Source: Aquabacterium soli (GTDB lineage: Bacteria > Pseudomonadota > Gammaproteobacteria > Burkholderiales > Burkholderiaceae_C). Taken from it: a DNA stretch of 64,000 nucleotides. Position numbers and translations under genes: made by a program. The notes under the pieces are model-generated. The model saw only the letters and a program-made list of their open reading frames with translations. It was not told the origin of the DNA and made no database searches. Shown piece by piece: positions 17,565-26,459 of this stretch (its first letter is position 1; each line of letters begins with the position of its first letter). Where the stretch lies: positions 124,001-188,000 of the forward strand of contig NZ_RSED01000008.1 of NCBI RefSeq assembly GCF_003933735.1, in the 5' to 3' direction.

Positions 17565-19007
17565 ATGAGCACAGCCTTTCAACGCCCCTGGGCGCGGCGC
17601 ACCCTGTTGGCCACGGCGGCCCTGAGCAGCCTGCTGCTGGGGGCCTGCGCCACCCAGACGGCCGGCTTGAACGCGCCGCAGGCCGGCAATGCCCAGGTGC
17701 CTGCGCAGTTCCAGTACGCGGCGCCTGCCGCGAACCTGTCGAATGTGGCAGCAGTGGACGAAGCCTGGTGGAAGGGCTTCAACGATCCTGTGCTGGATGC
17801 CCTGATCGACCAGGCCCTGGCCCGCAACACGGATCTGGCGGTGGCCGCCCTGCGCGTCCGCCAGGCGCAGCTCTCCCTGCAGCAGGCCGAGAGCGATCGC
17901 CTGCCCAGTTTCTCCGGCTCGGTCAGTGCCAATGCCTCGCGCCGCATCGGCGAGTCCCAGCCCACCACACGCTCGGCCTCGGCCAGCGTGGGCGCCAGCT
18001 GGGAGCTCGATCTCTGGGGCCGTCTGGCCGCCCAACGCGATGCGGCCCAATGGGAGGCCTCCGCCACCGAAGCCGACCGCCGTGCCGTGGCCCTGAGCCT
18101 GGTGGGCACCACCGCCACGCTGTACTGGCAGCTGGCCTACCTGGACCAGCAGGTGGACACGGCCGAGCAGAGCCTGGCCTATGCGCGCAAGACACTGGAC
18201 CTGGTGCTGGCCCAGCGCCAGGCTGGCAGCGTGTCCGGCCTGGAAGAAGCGCAGTCCCGCCAGAGCGTGCTCGCCCAGGAGGCGGCCCTGTCGCAGCTGG
18301 TGCAGCAGCGCGTCGTGGTGCGCCAATCCTTGGCCCTGCTGCTCGATGAGCCTGCGCAGAATGCCGATGCCGTGCTGCCCAAGCCCCAGTGGCCCGCCAC
18401 GCCCTGGCCCGAGCTGGCGCCCGGCCTGCCTGCCGATGTGCTGGCCCGGCGCCCTGATCTGCGCGCGGCCGAAGCCCGCCTGCGCGGGTCCTTCGCCAAT
18501 GTGGACGTGACGCGCACCTCCTACTACCCTTCGCTCACGCTCAATGGCAGCGTGGGCGGCAGCAGCCAGGCGCTCAGCAACGTGCTCGCCAATCCGGTGG
18601 GCACGCTGGGCGCCGCCCTGGCCTTGCCCTTCCTGAACTGGGGCGACATGCAGCGCAACGTGGCCATCTCGCAGGCGCAGGCCGATGCAGCGGTACTCGA
18701 TTTCCGCAAGACGCTCTACCAGGCCCTGTCCGATGTGGACACGGCCTTGTCGGCGCAGACGCAACTGCAGCGCCAGGCCCAGCTGCAAGGCGATCGGCTG
18801 GTGCAGGCGCGCAAGGTCGAGCAGCTCACCGAGTTGCGCTATCGTTCCGGGGCTGAACCGCTCAAGACCTGGCTGGATGCGCAGGAGTCACGCCGGCAGG
18901 CCGAACTGGCCGCGGCCCAGGTGCGCTACAACCAGCTCGACAACTGGGTGGCCCTGGTGCAGGCCCTGGGCGGTGCCACCACCGCCCCTGTGAAAGACCC
19001 CGCATGA
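17565..19007 (+). CDS. NodT/CusC-family outer-membrane efflux lipoprotein
   Basis: This is the TolC-like channel of the tripartite pump encoded with macA and macB. The signal peptide ends in the lipobox LLGAC, giving a lipid-anchored protein of 480 residues before processing. Two outer-membrane efflux protein repeats follow (about 60-260 and 270-470), rich in alanine, glutamine and leucine, with the typical SWELDLWGRL segment in the first half and DVLARRPDLRAAEARL at the junction. The start at 17565 is ten bases after AAGGA; ATG 17556 three codons earlier is possible. The stop overlaps the start of the GST gene by four bases (ATGA). Confidence 0.92.
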   Translation: MSTAFQRPWARRTLLATAALSSLLLGACATQTAGLNAPQAGNAQVPAQFQYAAPAANLSNVAAVDEAWWKGFNDPVLDALIDQALARNTDLAVAALRVRQAQLSLQQAESDRLPSFSGSVSANASRRIGESQPTTRSASASVGASWELDLWGRLAAQRDAAQWEASATEADRRAVALSLVGTTATLYWQLAYLDQQVDTAEQSLAYARKTLDLVLAQRQAGSVSGLEEAQSRQSVLAQEAALSQLVQQRVVVRQSLALLLDEPAQNADAVLPKPQWPATPWPELAPGLPADVLARRPDLRAAEARLRGSFANVDVTRTSYYPSLTLNGSVGGSSQALSNVLANPVGTLGAALALPFLNWGDMQRNVAISQAQADAAVLDFRKTLYQALSDVDTALSAQTQLQRQAQLQGDRLVQARKVEQLTELRYRSGAEPLKTWLDAQESRRQAELAAAQVRYNQLDNWVALVQALGGATTAPVKDPA

Positions 19008-19693
19008 TCACCGTCCACCACCTGGAAACCTCCCGTTCGCAGCGCGTGCTGTGGCTGCTCGAAGAGCTGGGCGTGCCTTACGAGATCAAGTTCTACAAGC
19101 GCGACCCGCGCACGCGCCTGGCCCCGCCCGAACTCAAGAAGATCCACCCCCTGGGCAAATCACCGGTGATCACCGATGGCGATCTGGTCGTGGCCGAATC
19201 CGCTGCCATCCTGGAGTACCTGGTGGACCGTTACGGCGCGCAGGCCCAGGGCGAGGCGGCCCAGCTGCTGCCGCAGCCTGGCTCGCCCGAGCAGCTGCAA
19301 TGGCGCTTCTGGATGCACTTCGCCGAAGGCTCGCTGATGAACTGGCTGGTGATGAAGCTGGTGTTCATGAGCATCCCGCAGCAGCCCATGCCCTTCTTCG
19401 TCAAGCCGATCGCGCGCCAGCTGTGCGGGCAGGTGCAAACCAAGCTGATCGATCCCAACCTGGGCAACAGCCAGGCCTTCATCGAGAACCACCTCAGCAC
19501 GCACACCTGGTTCGCAGGCGACCGCCTCACGTTGGCTGACTTCCAGATGAGCTTTGCCGTGGAGGCCTTGCTGGCGCGCAGCAAGCAGGCCGCTCAGCAA
19601 TGCCCGCACCTGGTGGCCTACAAGGCCCGCATGGTGGCCAGGCCGGCCTACCAGCGCGCCTTGGCCAAGGGCGGCCCGGTGGTGATGGGCTGA
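19004..19693 (+). CDS. Glutathione S-transferase
   Basis: The 229-residue protein has an N-terminal thioredoxin-fold domain (MITVHHLETSRSQRVLWLLEEL) with Ser10/Ser12 available to activate glutathione and the ESAAILEYL motif that binds the glutathione gamma-glutamyl group. The C-terminal all-helical domain carries the conserved LTLADFQ segment. It overlaps the efflux channel gene by four bases and so is translationally coupled to the macAB pump, which fits a shared detoxification task, though the substrate is unknown. It ends one base before the converging TonB-receptor gene; there is no terminator between them. Confidence 0.93.
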   Translation: MITVHHLETSRSQRVLWLLEELGVPYEIKFYKRDPRTRLAPPELKKIHPLGKSPVITDGDLVVAESAAILEYLVDRYGAQAQGEAAQLLPQPGSPEQLQWRFWMHFAEGSLMNWLVMKLVFMSIPQQPMPFFVKPIARQLCGQVQTKLIDPNLGNSQAFIENHLSTHTWFAGDRLTLADFQMSFAVEALLARSKQAAQQCPHLVAYKARMVARPAYQRALAKGGPVVMG

Positions 19694-21808
19694 TCAGAAC
19701 GACGCGCTCAGCGTCACACGCAGCGTGCGCGGCTCGACCGGGTGGATGTGCCGGTCGTCCACGCCTGCGGTATCACCCAGCAGGCGCGATGCATAGAAGT
19801 ACTCGATGTCGTTGTCCTTGCGGTTGAACAGGTTGAACACATCGACATCGAGCTTGAGCGCAGGGCTGAAGCGGTAGCCCACGCGGGCATAGGCCAGCGT
19901 GGTCGAGCTCGAGCGCACGCTGTTGTCCTCGATCAGCGGGCGCGGCCCGAAATAGCGCAGCTGGAACTGGCCATGCCAGCGGCCCAGGTCGTTCACCGTC
20001 ACGCCCAGCGAGGCCACCTTTTCAAGCGCGCCAGGGATGCGGTTGCCTTCGGGCGCATCCTGCGTGAACCGGGCTTGCGAGGCGGCCAGGTCCAGATCGA
20101 ACTGCAGCCAGTTCGTGGCGACGTAGTGGTTGTTCCACTCGATGCCTTGGCGCTTGCTGGCGCGGTTGGCCTCGGTGGTGCCGGCATCCCCGACGAACAC
20201 CAGCTCCGAGCCCAGCTTGAGTTGCCACCACGCCAATGAGCTTTGCAGGCCAGGCACGATCTCGGTGCGAAGGCCCAGTTCCAGGCCCTTGCTGCGCACG
20301 AGCGGGGGCACAGGGTCGACCGCGACCGTGGTGCCGCGGGCATCGTTGCTGTGAAAGCCCGTGCCGGCGTTGATGAAGTATTCCGTCTTCTCCCAGGGGC
20401 CCAGGATCAGCGACAACTTGGGTGAGGCCAGGCTGGCACTGGTCTGCCCGCTGTTGGCCGCCATGGCGCTGTCCACATCGGCCTGAAGATGGTCAGCACG
20501 CAGGCCGAGCACACTGCGCAGCCAGGGCTGCCACTGGGTGCTGCTCTCCGCGTACAGGCCCACGCTGCGCTGGCGCACGCGGCTTTCCTGGAGCACACCG
20601 GTGCGCTCGCCGCCCTCAGCCTCATACAGGCCCAGGGGGCGCATCCGGTCGTGGCGGGCCTGCAGGCCGATGACGTTGTTGGTTTCGAAGCCGCCCCACT
20701 GGGTGGTCCAGTGCTGGCTCATGGCCATGCCCACCACCTGGCGCCGCTCAGCCTGCTCGAACTGGCTGGCCCCGGCGTTGTCGGGTTCGTCGTCGTTGGC
20801 GTATTCGAAGTTGGAGAACAGCTTGAGCCGCGAATGGATGGCGTAGGCGTTGAACTTGAAAGTGCCCCAGGCGTTGGTGTGTTGCGTGTCGAGCGACAGG
20901 CTCTGGCGCGAGGTGCGGCCACCATCGCTTGGGTCCAGCGCGCCATAGCGGCCGACCAGTCCACCCTCGACGGCCCGCAGCGGGATCTGGTCGGTCGAGT
21001 TCCAGCGCGCGTCGTAGGCCATGGCCGTGAGGCTGGTGCGGTTGGCGCCAGCGCCCACGCTGTAGCGCAGCAGGCCATTGAGCTTGCGCAGATCTTCCGG
21101 GTGATCCCAGGGGCCGTCGTTGTGCACCGCTTCGAAGGCGTAGAGCAGGGTGCCTGTTGACAAGGGCGATGAATTGGCCACCAGCGCCCGGCGGTAGCCA
21201 TCCTGCCCGGCGGTGACGTTGAGCACGCCTTGGGGCAGGCTGTCGACCAGGCGGATGCGGGCCGCGCCGGCCGATGAGAAGTCGCCTTCTTCCGCGAAAT
21301 AGGGGCCCTTGCGGTAGTTGATGCGCTGCACCAGCTCCGGCATCAGCCAGTTCATGTCGCTGTAGCCCTGGCCGTGCGCATGTGTGGGCATGTTGATCGG
21401 CATGCCGTCGACATAGGTGGCGAAATCGGTGCCGTGGTCCAGGTTGAATCCCCGAAGGAAATACTGGTTGGCCTTGCCACCACCGCTGTGCTGCGTGACG
21501 ATCAATCCGGGCACGAACTCCAGCACCTCGGCCGGACGCAGGGTGGGGCGGTTGGCCAGCAGGCTGGCGGTCACGGCTCCTTCGCTCGCCGCATCGGACG
21601 AGCCGACCGAATTGTCATAGTGGGCACGGACCACCACGTTGCCAAGCTCGGTGGGGGCCTGCTCTGAGGCAGGACTTGCCGTACGGGTGGCTGGCGGTGT
21701 TTGCGCCATGGCTCCCCAGGACAGTGTCATCACGGCCAGGGCCACGGCGTTCAAGAAGGGCCTGGGCTGCGAAGACAGGGTGGCGTGGCAGTGGGCGAGG
21801 GTGACCAT
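19694..21808 (-). CDS. TonB-dependent outer-membrane receptor, probably for nickel (NikR-linked)
   Basis: The start at 21808 gives 704 residues with a signal peptide (MVTLAHCHATL..., hydrophobic core about 22-35, cleavage after AMA). A plug domain follows (about 60-165, with RPAEVLEFVPGLIVTQHSGGGKANQYFLRGF split over residues 95-125) and then a 22-strand barrel ending in phenylalanine (LRVTLSASF). A histidine-containing loop (PTHAHGQG) sits in the plug. It faces a NikR gene across a 32-bp palindrome, which makes nickel chelates the best guess for substrate. A cobalt- or iron-chelate receptor is the alternative. The open frame extends 82 codons further upstream but that part overlaps nikR and the palindrome. 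Confidence 0.88.
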   Translation of the reverse strand: MVTLAHCHATLSSQPRPFLNAVALAVMTLSWGAMAQTPPATRTASPASEQAPTELGNVVVRAHYDNSVGSSDAASEGAVTASLLANRPTLRPAEVLEFVPGLIVTQHSGGGKANQYFLRGFNLDHGTDFATYVDGMPINMPTHAHGQGYSDMNWLMPELVQRINYRKGPYFAEEGDFSSAGAARIRLVDSLPQGVLNVTAGQDGYRRALVANSSPLSTGTLLYAFEAVHNDGPWDHPEDLRKLNGLLRYSVGAGANRTSLTAMAYDARWNSTDQIPLRAVEGGLVGRYGALDPSDGGRTSRQSLSLDTQHTNAWGTFKFNAYAIHSRLKLFSNFEYANDDEPDNAGASQFEQAERRQVVGMAMSQHWTTQWGGFETNNVIGLQARHDRMRPLGLYEAEGGERTGVLQESRVRQRSVGLYAESSTQWQPWLRSVLGLRADHLQADVDSAMAANSGQTSASLASPKLSLILGPWEKTEYFINAGTGFHSNDARGTTVAVDPVPPLVRSKGLELGLRTEIVPGLQSSLAWWQLKLGSELVFVGDAGTTEANRASKRQGIEWNNHYVATNWLQFDLDLAASQARFTQDAPEGNRIPGALEKVASLGVTVNDLGRWHGQFQLRYFGPRPLIEDNSVRSSSTTLAYARVGYRFSPALKLDVDVFNLFNRKDNDIEYFYASRLLGDTAGVDDRHIHPVEPRTLRVTLSASF

Positions 21809-21849
21809 GGCGGTGTGCGAGCGAGGTTCAAGGCAAACGCGGTATTGGA

Positions 21850-21881
21850 TATGAAGTATGAACAATTGTGAATACTTCATA
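21850..21881. promoter_or_regulatory. Palindromic operator, probable NikR site, between the TonB receptor and nikR
   Basis: TATGAAGTAT (21850-21859) and ATACTTCATA (21872-21881) are perfect inverted repeats of 10 bp around a 12-base spacer whose centre is CAATTG. The region also contains GTATGA (21856-21861) and TCATAC (21877-21882), the half-sites of the enterobacterial NikR operator, but spaced by 15 and not 16 bases. It lies 42 bases from the receptor start and 80 from nikR, where it could control both. Confidence 0.7.
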
Positions 21882-21960
21882 CGTACGTCGTTTGGCGTAT
21901 CGATGCGCCTGCGCCACGGGGCGAGCCACTGCTGCGGCACACTCCTGGTCGGAGGTGCAC

Positions 21961-22368
21961 ATGCAACGCCTGACGATTTCCATCGATGACGACCTTGCCG
22001 AGCGCTTCGAACGATGGTCGCAACGCAAGGGTTATGACAACCGCTCGGAGGCATTCCGCGATCTGCTGCGTCGCGAACTGGGCGATGAGCAGATCCAGTT
22101 CGATCCGCAGAGCCCCTGCGTGGCCACCTTGACCTATCTGTACGACCACCATGAGCGCACCTTGTCGCTGCGCCTGATGGACATGCAGCATGACCATCAC
22201 GATCTGACCGTGTCGTCCATGCACGCGCATCTGGAGCATGACCTGTGCGTGGAGACCGTGATCCTCAAAGGCCCGGCGGGTGCGGTGCGTGATTTCGCGA
22301 ACGCGGTATTGGCGGAGCGTGGTGTGCGCCAGGGACAGCTGCATCTGGTGCCGCTGCACCAGGTCTGA
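21961..22368 (+). CDS. nikR: Nickel-responsive transcriptional regulator NikR
   Basis: The 135-residue protein has an N-terminal ribbon-helix-helix DNA-binding domain (MQRLTISIDDDLAERFERW) and a C-terminal ACT-like nickel-binding domain. The four high-affinity nickel ligands are all present: His77, His88, His90 and Cys96 (in QHDHH and MHAHLEHDLC). GGAGG lies eight bases before the ATG. In other bacteria NikR with nickel represses uptake genes; here the divergent TonB receptor and the palindrome between the two genes are the obvious targets. No nikABCDE importer or urease/hydrogenase genes are in the window. Confidence 0.95.
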   Translation: MQRLTISIDDDLAERFERWSQRKGYDNRSEAFRDLLRRELGDEQIQFDPQSPCVATLTYLYDHHERTLSLRLMDMQHDHHDLTVSSMHAHLEHDLCVETVILKGPAGAVRDFANAVLAERGVRQGQLHLVPLHQV

Positions 22369-22377
22369 GGAGCCTGT

Positions 22378-22920
22378 TCAGGCCACTGATGTCTGCTGCT
22401 CGTCGTTGCGGTGGCGGGCGATGCTGATGCCGATCACCGACGCAGCGTTGCGCAGATCGACCTCGTCGACCTTGCTCCAGATGCGGGGAGTTTCTCGCTG
22501 TTCAATGCACAGCACGCCCAAGGGCTGACCGTTGATCTGGAAGGCCACATCCAGCAGCGCTCGCACACCCTGGGGCAGCAGGTAGCTGTCCTTCAGGCCC
22601 GCTAGGTGGGGGTCCTCTTGGGCGTCCGGCGAGTTGTAGACCTTGGTACGGATCAGCGTGTCGAAGTAGACCTGGAAATCCTTCTCATGCAGTTCGGTAC
22701 CGGCCGCATTGAGCTCAGGGTTCTCGGAGAACGCCGCCACGCATTCGAGGAAGCGCCCGGCAGGGGCCTCGCGCAGCAGCCACAGGCTCGCCATCGAGCA
22801 CTGAAAGCGCCTGTAAAGCGCTTCGGCAACGAGCTGGCGGTATCGGGTCAAGCCCTCAGGGCCTGCCAGGACATCCGCCGCCGCGCGCAACTCCGACATG
22901 AATTCGTGGCTTGGGGGCAT
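22378..22920 (-). CDS. GAF-domain protein
   Basis: The 180-residue protein consists of a single GAF domain (about 25-170) with the characteristic central and C-terminal segments (ASLWLLREAPAGRFLECVAAF and PLGVLCIEQRETPRIWSKVDEVDLRNAASVI). GAF domains bind small molecules such as cyclic nucleotides, haem or chromophores, or sense redox state. No output domain is attached and no signalling partner is adjacent, so its role is unknown. It converges with nikR and ends nine bases from its stop. Confidence 0.82.
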   Translation of the reverse strand: MPPSHEFMSELRAAADVLAGPEGLTRYRQLVAEALYRRFQCSMASLWLLREAPAGRFLECVAAFSENPELNAAGTELHEKDFQVYFDTLIRTKVYNSPDAQEDPHLAGLKDSYLLPQGVRALLDVAFQINGQPLGVLCIEQRETPRIWSKVDEVDLRNAASVIGISIARHRNDEQQTSVA

Positions 22921-23073
22921 GACTCTGGGCTATGGGTTTCACGCATTCTGGCCTGAAACCAGAGTTTGAAACGCAAGTAACAACCCGATGAGTTACGACT
23001 TCTCGCCTGACCTCGTCAAATCGGGAATAGGCAACGTTTCGCGCGGCGGCGATGCAACACCTTGTCCGCTTTC

Positions 23074-25071
23074 TCAAGCCTGCGGGGCTGCGGCCTGTTC
23101 CACATACCAGGACAGGCAATGCGCATTGGCCATGGCATCGCGGTTGACGACCTTGTCGATCGGCTGGCCCAGGAAGAGCTTCTTGATCGGCACCTCCTGC
23201 TTCTTGCCCGACAGCGTGCGCGGGACTTCGGGCGCCTGCAGGATGTCGTCGGGGATGAAGCGGGGCGACAGGGCCGTCTTGATGGCGCCCTGGATGCGCG
23301 CGGTGAGCGTGGCATCGAGCGTGAAGCCTTCGCGCAGCACCACGAACAGCACCATGCGGCTGGGCCGGCCCAGGTATTCCAGGTCGATCACCATCGAGTC
23401 AAGCACCTCGGGCAGTGCTTCCACCGCCGCGTAGATTTCGCTGGTGCCCATGCGCAGGCCATGGCGGTTGATGGTGGCATCGCTGCGGCCGAAGATCACA
23501 CAGCCGCCGTCTTCATTGACCTTGATCCAGTCTCCGTGGCGCCACACGCCGGGGTAGACATCGAAGTAGCTCGACAGGTAGCGCGCGTTGCCCTGGTCGC
23601 CCCAGAAGAACAGGGGCATGGATGGCACGGGCTTGGTGCAGACCAGCTCGCCCACCTCGCCGACCACGGACTGGCCCTGCTCGTTCCAGGCCTCCACCGC
23701 ATGGCCGATCTGGCGGCATTGCAGCACGCCGGGCTCGTTGGGCAGTTCGCGGTGGCCGCCCACGAAGATGCCGGCGAAATCGGTGCCGCCCGACAGGTTG
23801 TTCCACCAGATGCCGGGGGTGCCGATGCGCTCGAACTGCTCGGTGCCCCAGCGCTGCACGTCTTCGGACAGGGGCGAGCCGGTGGAGCCCAGCGCGCGGA
23901 TGCGCGTCAGGTCGCCACAGGCAGGCAGGTCGATGCCGGCCTTCATGCAGTTGGCATAGAAGGCCGCGCCGGCGCCGAAGTAGGTGACCTTGTGGCGAGC
24001 CGCGAAGCGCCACAGCACGGTCCAGTCGGGGGCTTCCTTGCTGCCGCCCGGGCTGCCATCGAACAGGCAGATGGTGGCGCCGTCGAGCAGGCCGCTGAGC
24101 TGCGTGTTCCACATGATCCAGCCCGTCGAGCTGTACCAGTGGAAGCGCTCACCGAAGCTGTTGGCCGCGTAGCTCGGGCCGATGTCGTTGTGCTTGCCGA
24201 TGGCCGCGACGATCATGATGATGCCGCCATGGCCATGCACCAATGGCTTGGGCAGGCCGGTGGTGCCGCTGGAGTAGACCACCCACAGCGGCTGGTCGAA
24301 GGGCAGCCATTCGGGCTCGAAGTCGCGCACGGCCTGGTCATCACGGGCGGTGGCCTGCGCGAAGGTGAGGTCGGCCTCGCGCACGCCGCGCGAATGGCCC
24401 AGCTGCAGCACGATGAGTTTTTCAACGCTGGGCAGCGAGGTGCGCAGGGCGGTGACCGTGTCGGCGCGGTCGATGGACTTGCCCGCGTAGTAGACCCCGT
24501 CTGCTGCGATCAGCACGCGCGGCGCGATCTGCTGGAATCGGTCCGTCACGGCCTGGGTGCCCATGTCGGGCGCGCACACGCTCCAGATGGCGCCGATGCT
24601 GGCGCAGGCCAGAAAAGCCACGATGGTCTCGGGCACGTTGGGCAGGTAGGCGGCCACGCGGTCGCCCCTGCCCACGCCCATCTCGCGCAAGGTCAGCGCG
24701 AAGGACGCCACCTGGCGCTTCAGTTCGGGCCACGACAGCTCGCGCGCCTCGCCCAGTTCGTTGTCGCTGATGATGGCCGGATGGCCTGCGCGGTGGGCTG
24801 CGTCGGCGTGGCGCAGCACACGCTGCGCATAGTTCACCTGCGTGCCCGGGAACCACTGGGCCCCCGGCATGCTGGCATTGGCCAGGGCCACGGTGGGTGG
24901 CACGGGCGAGTCGATCGCATCGTGCTCCCACAGGCTCATCCAGAACGCCTCCTGGTCCGTGACGGACCAGCGCCACAGCGCATCGTAGTTGTCGAAGGCC
25001 AGGCCATGGCGCTGCTCGAGCCACTGTTGGTACAGGCGAATGAGGGGGGTGTAGGGCGCGGGGTTCTTCAT
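23074..25071 (-). CDS. aacS: Acetoacetyl-CoA synthetase (acetoacetate--CoA ligase)
   Basis: The 665-residue enzyme activates acetoacetate with ATP and CoA. It is an ANL-superfamily adenylate-forming ligase with the P-loop YSSGTTGLPKPLVHG at 266-280, the N-terminal ACAS domain (FWMSLWEHD near 43-51), and the C-terminal segment with the catalytic lysine near the end (RTLSGKKQEVP). Family-specific features are the wide N-terminus, the WYSSTGWIMWN segment near 310 and the length of about 650-670. Acetoacetate arises from polyhydroxybutyrate breakdown, so this fits the polyester metabolism encoded 14 kb upstream, although the two are not in one operon. Confidence 0.94.
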   Translation of the reverse strand: MKNPAPYTPLIRLYQQWLEQRHGLAFDNYDALWRWSVTDQEAFWMSLWEHDAIDSPVPPTVALANASMPGAQWFPGTQVNYAQRVLRHADAAHRAGHPAIISDNELGEARELSWPELKRQVASFALTLREMGVGRGDRVAAYLPNVPETIVAFLACASIGAIWSVCAPDMGTQAVTDRFQQIAPRVLIAADGVYYAGKSIDRADTVTALRTSLPSVEKLIVLQLGHSRGVREADLTFAQATARDDQAVRDFEPEWLPFDQPLWVVYSSGTTGLPKPLVHGHGGIIMIVAAIGKHNDIGPSYAANSFGERFHWYSSTGWIMWNTQLSGLLDGATICLFDGSPGGSKEAPDWTVLWRFAARHKVTYFGAGAAFYANCMKAGIDLPACGDLTRIRALGSTGSPLSEDVQRWGTEQFERIGTPGIWWNNLSGGTDFAGIFVGGHRELPNEPGVLQCRQIGHAVEAWNEQGQSVVGEVGELVCTKPVPSMPLFFWGDQGNARYLSSYFDVYPGVWRHGDWIKVNEDGGCVIFGRSDATINRHGLRMGTSEIYAAVEALPEVLDSMVIDLEYLGRPSRMVLFVVLREGFTLDATLTARIQGAIKTALSPRFIPDDILQAPEVPRTLSGKKQEVPIKKLFLGQPIDKVVNRDAMANAHCLSWYVEQAAAPQA

Positions 25072-25145
25072 GCGAATCGATTGTGCCGTGCCCGCCGCCC
25101 CCCGCGCACGATGGGGATTCCCGATCAGGAATCAGGACGGCGGGC

Positions 25146-25646
25146 TCAAGAGGGCCAGAAGCCCTTGTGCAAGGCGGCCATGGCCTCTTCCACCTCGGGC
25201 ACCGGGCCGATCACCTCGATGGGCTTCTGGCCGCGGGCGAACACGTCGCGGCAAGGCAGGCTCATGGTGGGGTTCTCGTCGGCGTTGCCGGTGAGCTCCA
25301 GCAGGCGGTGCTCGGTCATGCCATAGACCACGCGGCCGATGTTGGCCCAGTACTGCGTGCCGGCGCACATCACGCAGGGCTCGGCCGTGGTCACCAGCGT
25401 GCATTGCCACAGCACCTCGGGGCTGAAGTTCAACGCTGCCGTGCGGGCGAGCACCGATTCAGCATGGTTGACGGTGTCGACATTGCCCTGTTCGGCCAGC
25501 ACGGTCTCGCCATCGGGCCCGACCAGAATGGCGCCAAAGGGATGGCGACCCAGGCCCATGGCGCGGCGCGCGACCTCGTTGGCACGGTGCAGGTGTTTGA
25601 CGATCTGAGACGGGCTCAACGGGGGCAAGGCGGGGTAGGTGCTCAT
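25146..25646 (-). CDS. Cytidine-deaminase-fold nucleoside/nucleobase deaminase (guanine-deaminase-like)
   Basis: The 166-residue protein carries both zinc motifs of the CDA fold: HAES (His-Ala-Glu, near residue 82) and EPCVMCAG (PCXXC, near 110). Length and the pattern HPFGAILVGPDG resemble the Bacillus-type guanine deaminase and related nucleoside deaminases, not tRNA deaminase TadA. It would convert guanine to xanthine or act on a related base. That makes it a plausible feeder for the xanthine dehydrogenase pathway further right. It is 75 bases upstream of aacS in transcription terms and may be in the same unit. Confidence 0.82.
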   Translation of the reverse strand: MSTYPALPPLSPSQIVKHLHRANEVARRAMGLGRHPFGAILVGPDGETVLAEQGNVDTVNHAESVLARTAALNFSPEVLWQCTLVTTAEPCVMCAGTQYWANIGRVVYGMTEHRLLELTGNADENPTMSLPCRDVFARGQKPIEVIGPVPEVEEAMAALHKGFWPS

Positions 25647-25775
25647 GGTGACTTCAATGGTCTGAACATGGGAAGGGGTGCCGGCCGATGCCTACATCGC
25701 GCATCGGCCAAGGCCGACAGCGGCACGGGAACAAAGGCGGTGCAATGCCATGACATTTGCTTTCATGACATCGCC

Positions 25776-26315
25776 ATGCAATTTTGGAGAGACTTTCGCA
25801 AGTTCGTGACACGCGGCAATCTGGTGGATCTGGCCGTGGGCTTCACGGTGGGCGCGGCCTTCACGACCATCGCTCGCAGCATGGTCGACGACATCATCAT
25901 GCCCCCGGTGGGGCTGCTGATGGGCCGCACCGATTTCAAGGATTTTTTCCTGGTGCTTCGGCCCGGGCCGACGGTCGGTGAGCCCTACCTCACGCTGGCC
26001 CAGGCCAAGGCGGCGGGGGCGGTCACGCTGAACTACGGCATGTTCATCAATGCCATGCTGGCGTTCATCCTGGTGGGGCTGGCCATGTTCGTGGTGAGCC
26101 GGCTGATGAGCCAGGCCGAAGCGAAGATGGATGCGCACTTCAAGGAGCCGCCGGCGCCACCGGGTGAGCCGACCGAAAAGAAGTGCCCTTACTGCCGCAG
26201 CATCATCCCGGCCAAGGCTTGCCGCTGTCCTCAATGCACATCGCACCTGTCGGTGCCGGACGAGCCGGACAAGGTGGCGCCGCCCGAGACCAACGACAAG
26301 GCGAAACCTGCCTGA
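25776..26315 (+). CDS. mscL: Large-conductance mechanosensitive channel with a C-terminal zinc ribbon
   Basis: MscL opens under membrane tension and releases solutes on osmotic downshock. The first helix begins WRDFRKFVTRGNLVDLAVGFTVG and contains the gating constriction; the second helix is MLAFILVGLAMFVVSRLM. Between them is a periplasmic loop with PPVGLLMG. Unlike E. coli MscL (136 residues), this protein has 179 residues with a cytoplasmic tail that contains five cysteines (137, 140, 149, 151, 154) in the pattern CPYC-N8-CRCPQC, a probable rubredoxin-type zinc ribbon. The ATG at 25776 fits the conserved N-terminus, although no strong ribosome-binding site is visible. Confidence 0.93.
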   Translation: MQFWRDFRKFVTRGNLVDLAVGFTVGAAFTTIARSMVDDIIMPPVGLLMGRTDFKDFFLVLRPGPTVGEPYLTLAQAKAAGAVTLNYGMFINAMLAFILVGLAMFVVSRLMSQAEAKMDAHFKEPPAPPGEPTEKKCPYCRSIIPAKACRCPQCTSHLSVPDEPDKVAPPETNDKAKPA

Positions 26316-26362
26316 GGCGCACACCGCATCAATGGCATCTGTTCTTGAAGCAGACGTGAGGA

Positions 26363-26404
26363 GGCCCGCCGGGGCGCTGCTCGAAAGCAGTTCCTCAGCG
26401 GGCC
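26363..26404. other. Nested stem-loop between the converging mscL and 26460-26645 genes
   Basis: GGCCCGC (26363-26369) pairs with GCGGGCC (26398-26404), and inside it CTGCT-CGAA-AGCAG (26377-26390) forms a second stem with a tetraloop. There is no clear T tract on either side, so it is at best a weak bidirectional terminator or an RNA-stabilising structure. Confidence 0.4.
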
Positions 26405-26459
26405 TGAAGGTCACCACGCCAGGGCGGTGGCCTGCGGGGCGCGTCGCAAACGTCACACC

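Noticed and set aside
23062..25326. A 754-codon open frame antisense to aacS
   Set aside because: Same GC-driven shadow; no ribosome-binding site or protein features, while aacS on the other strand is unmistakable.
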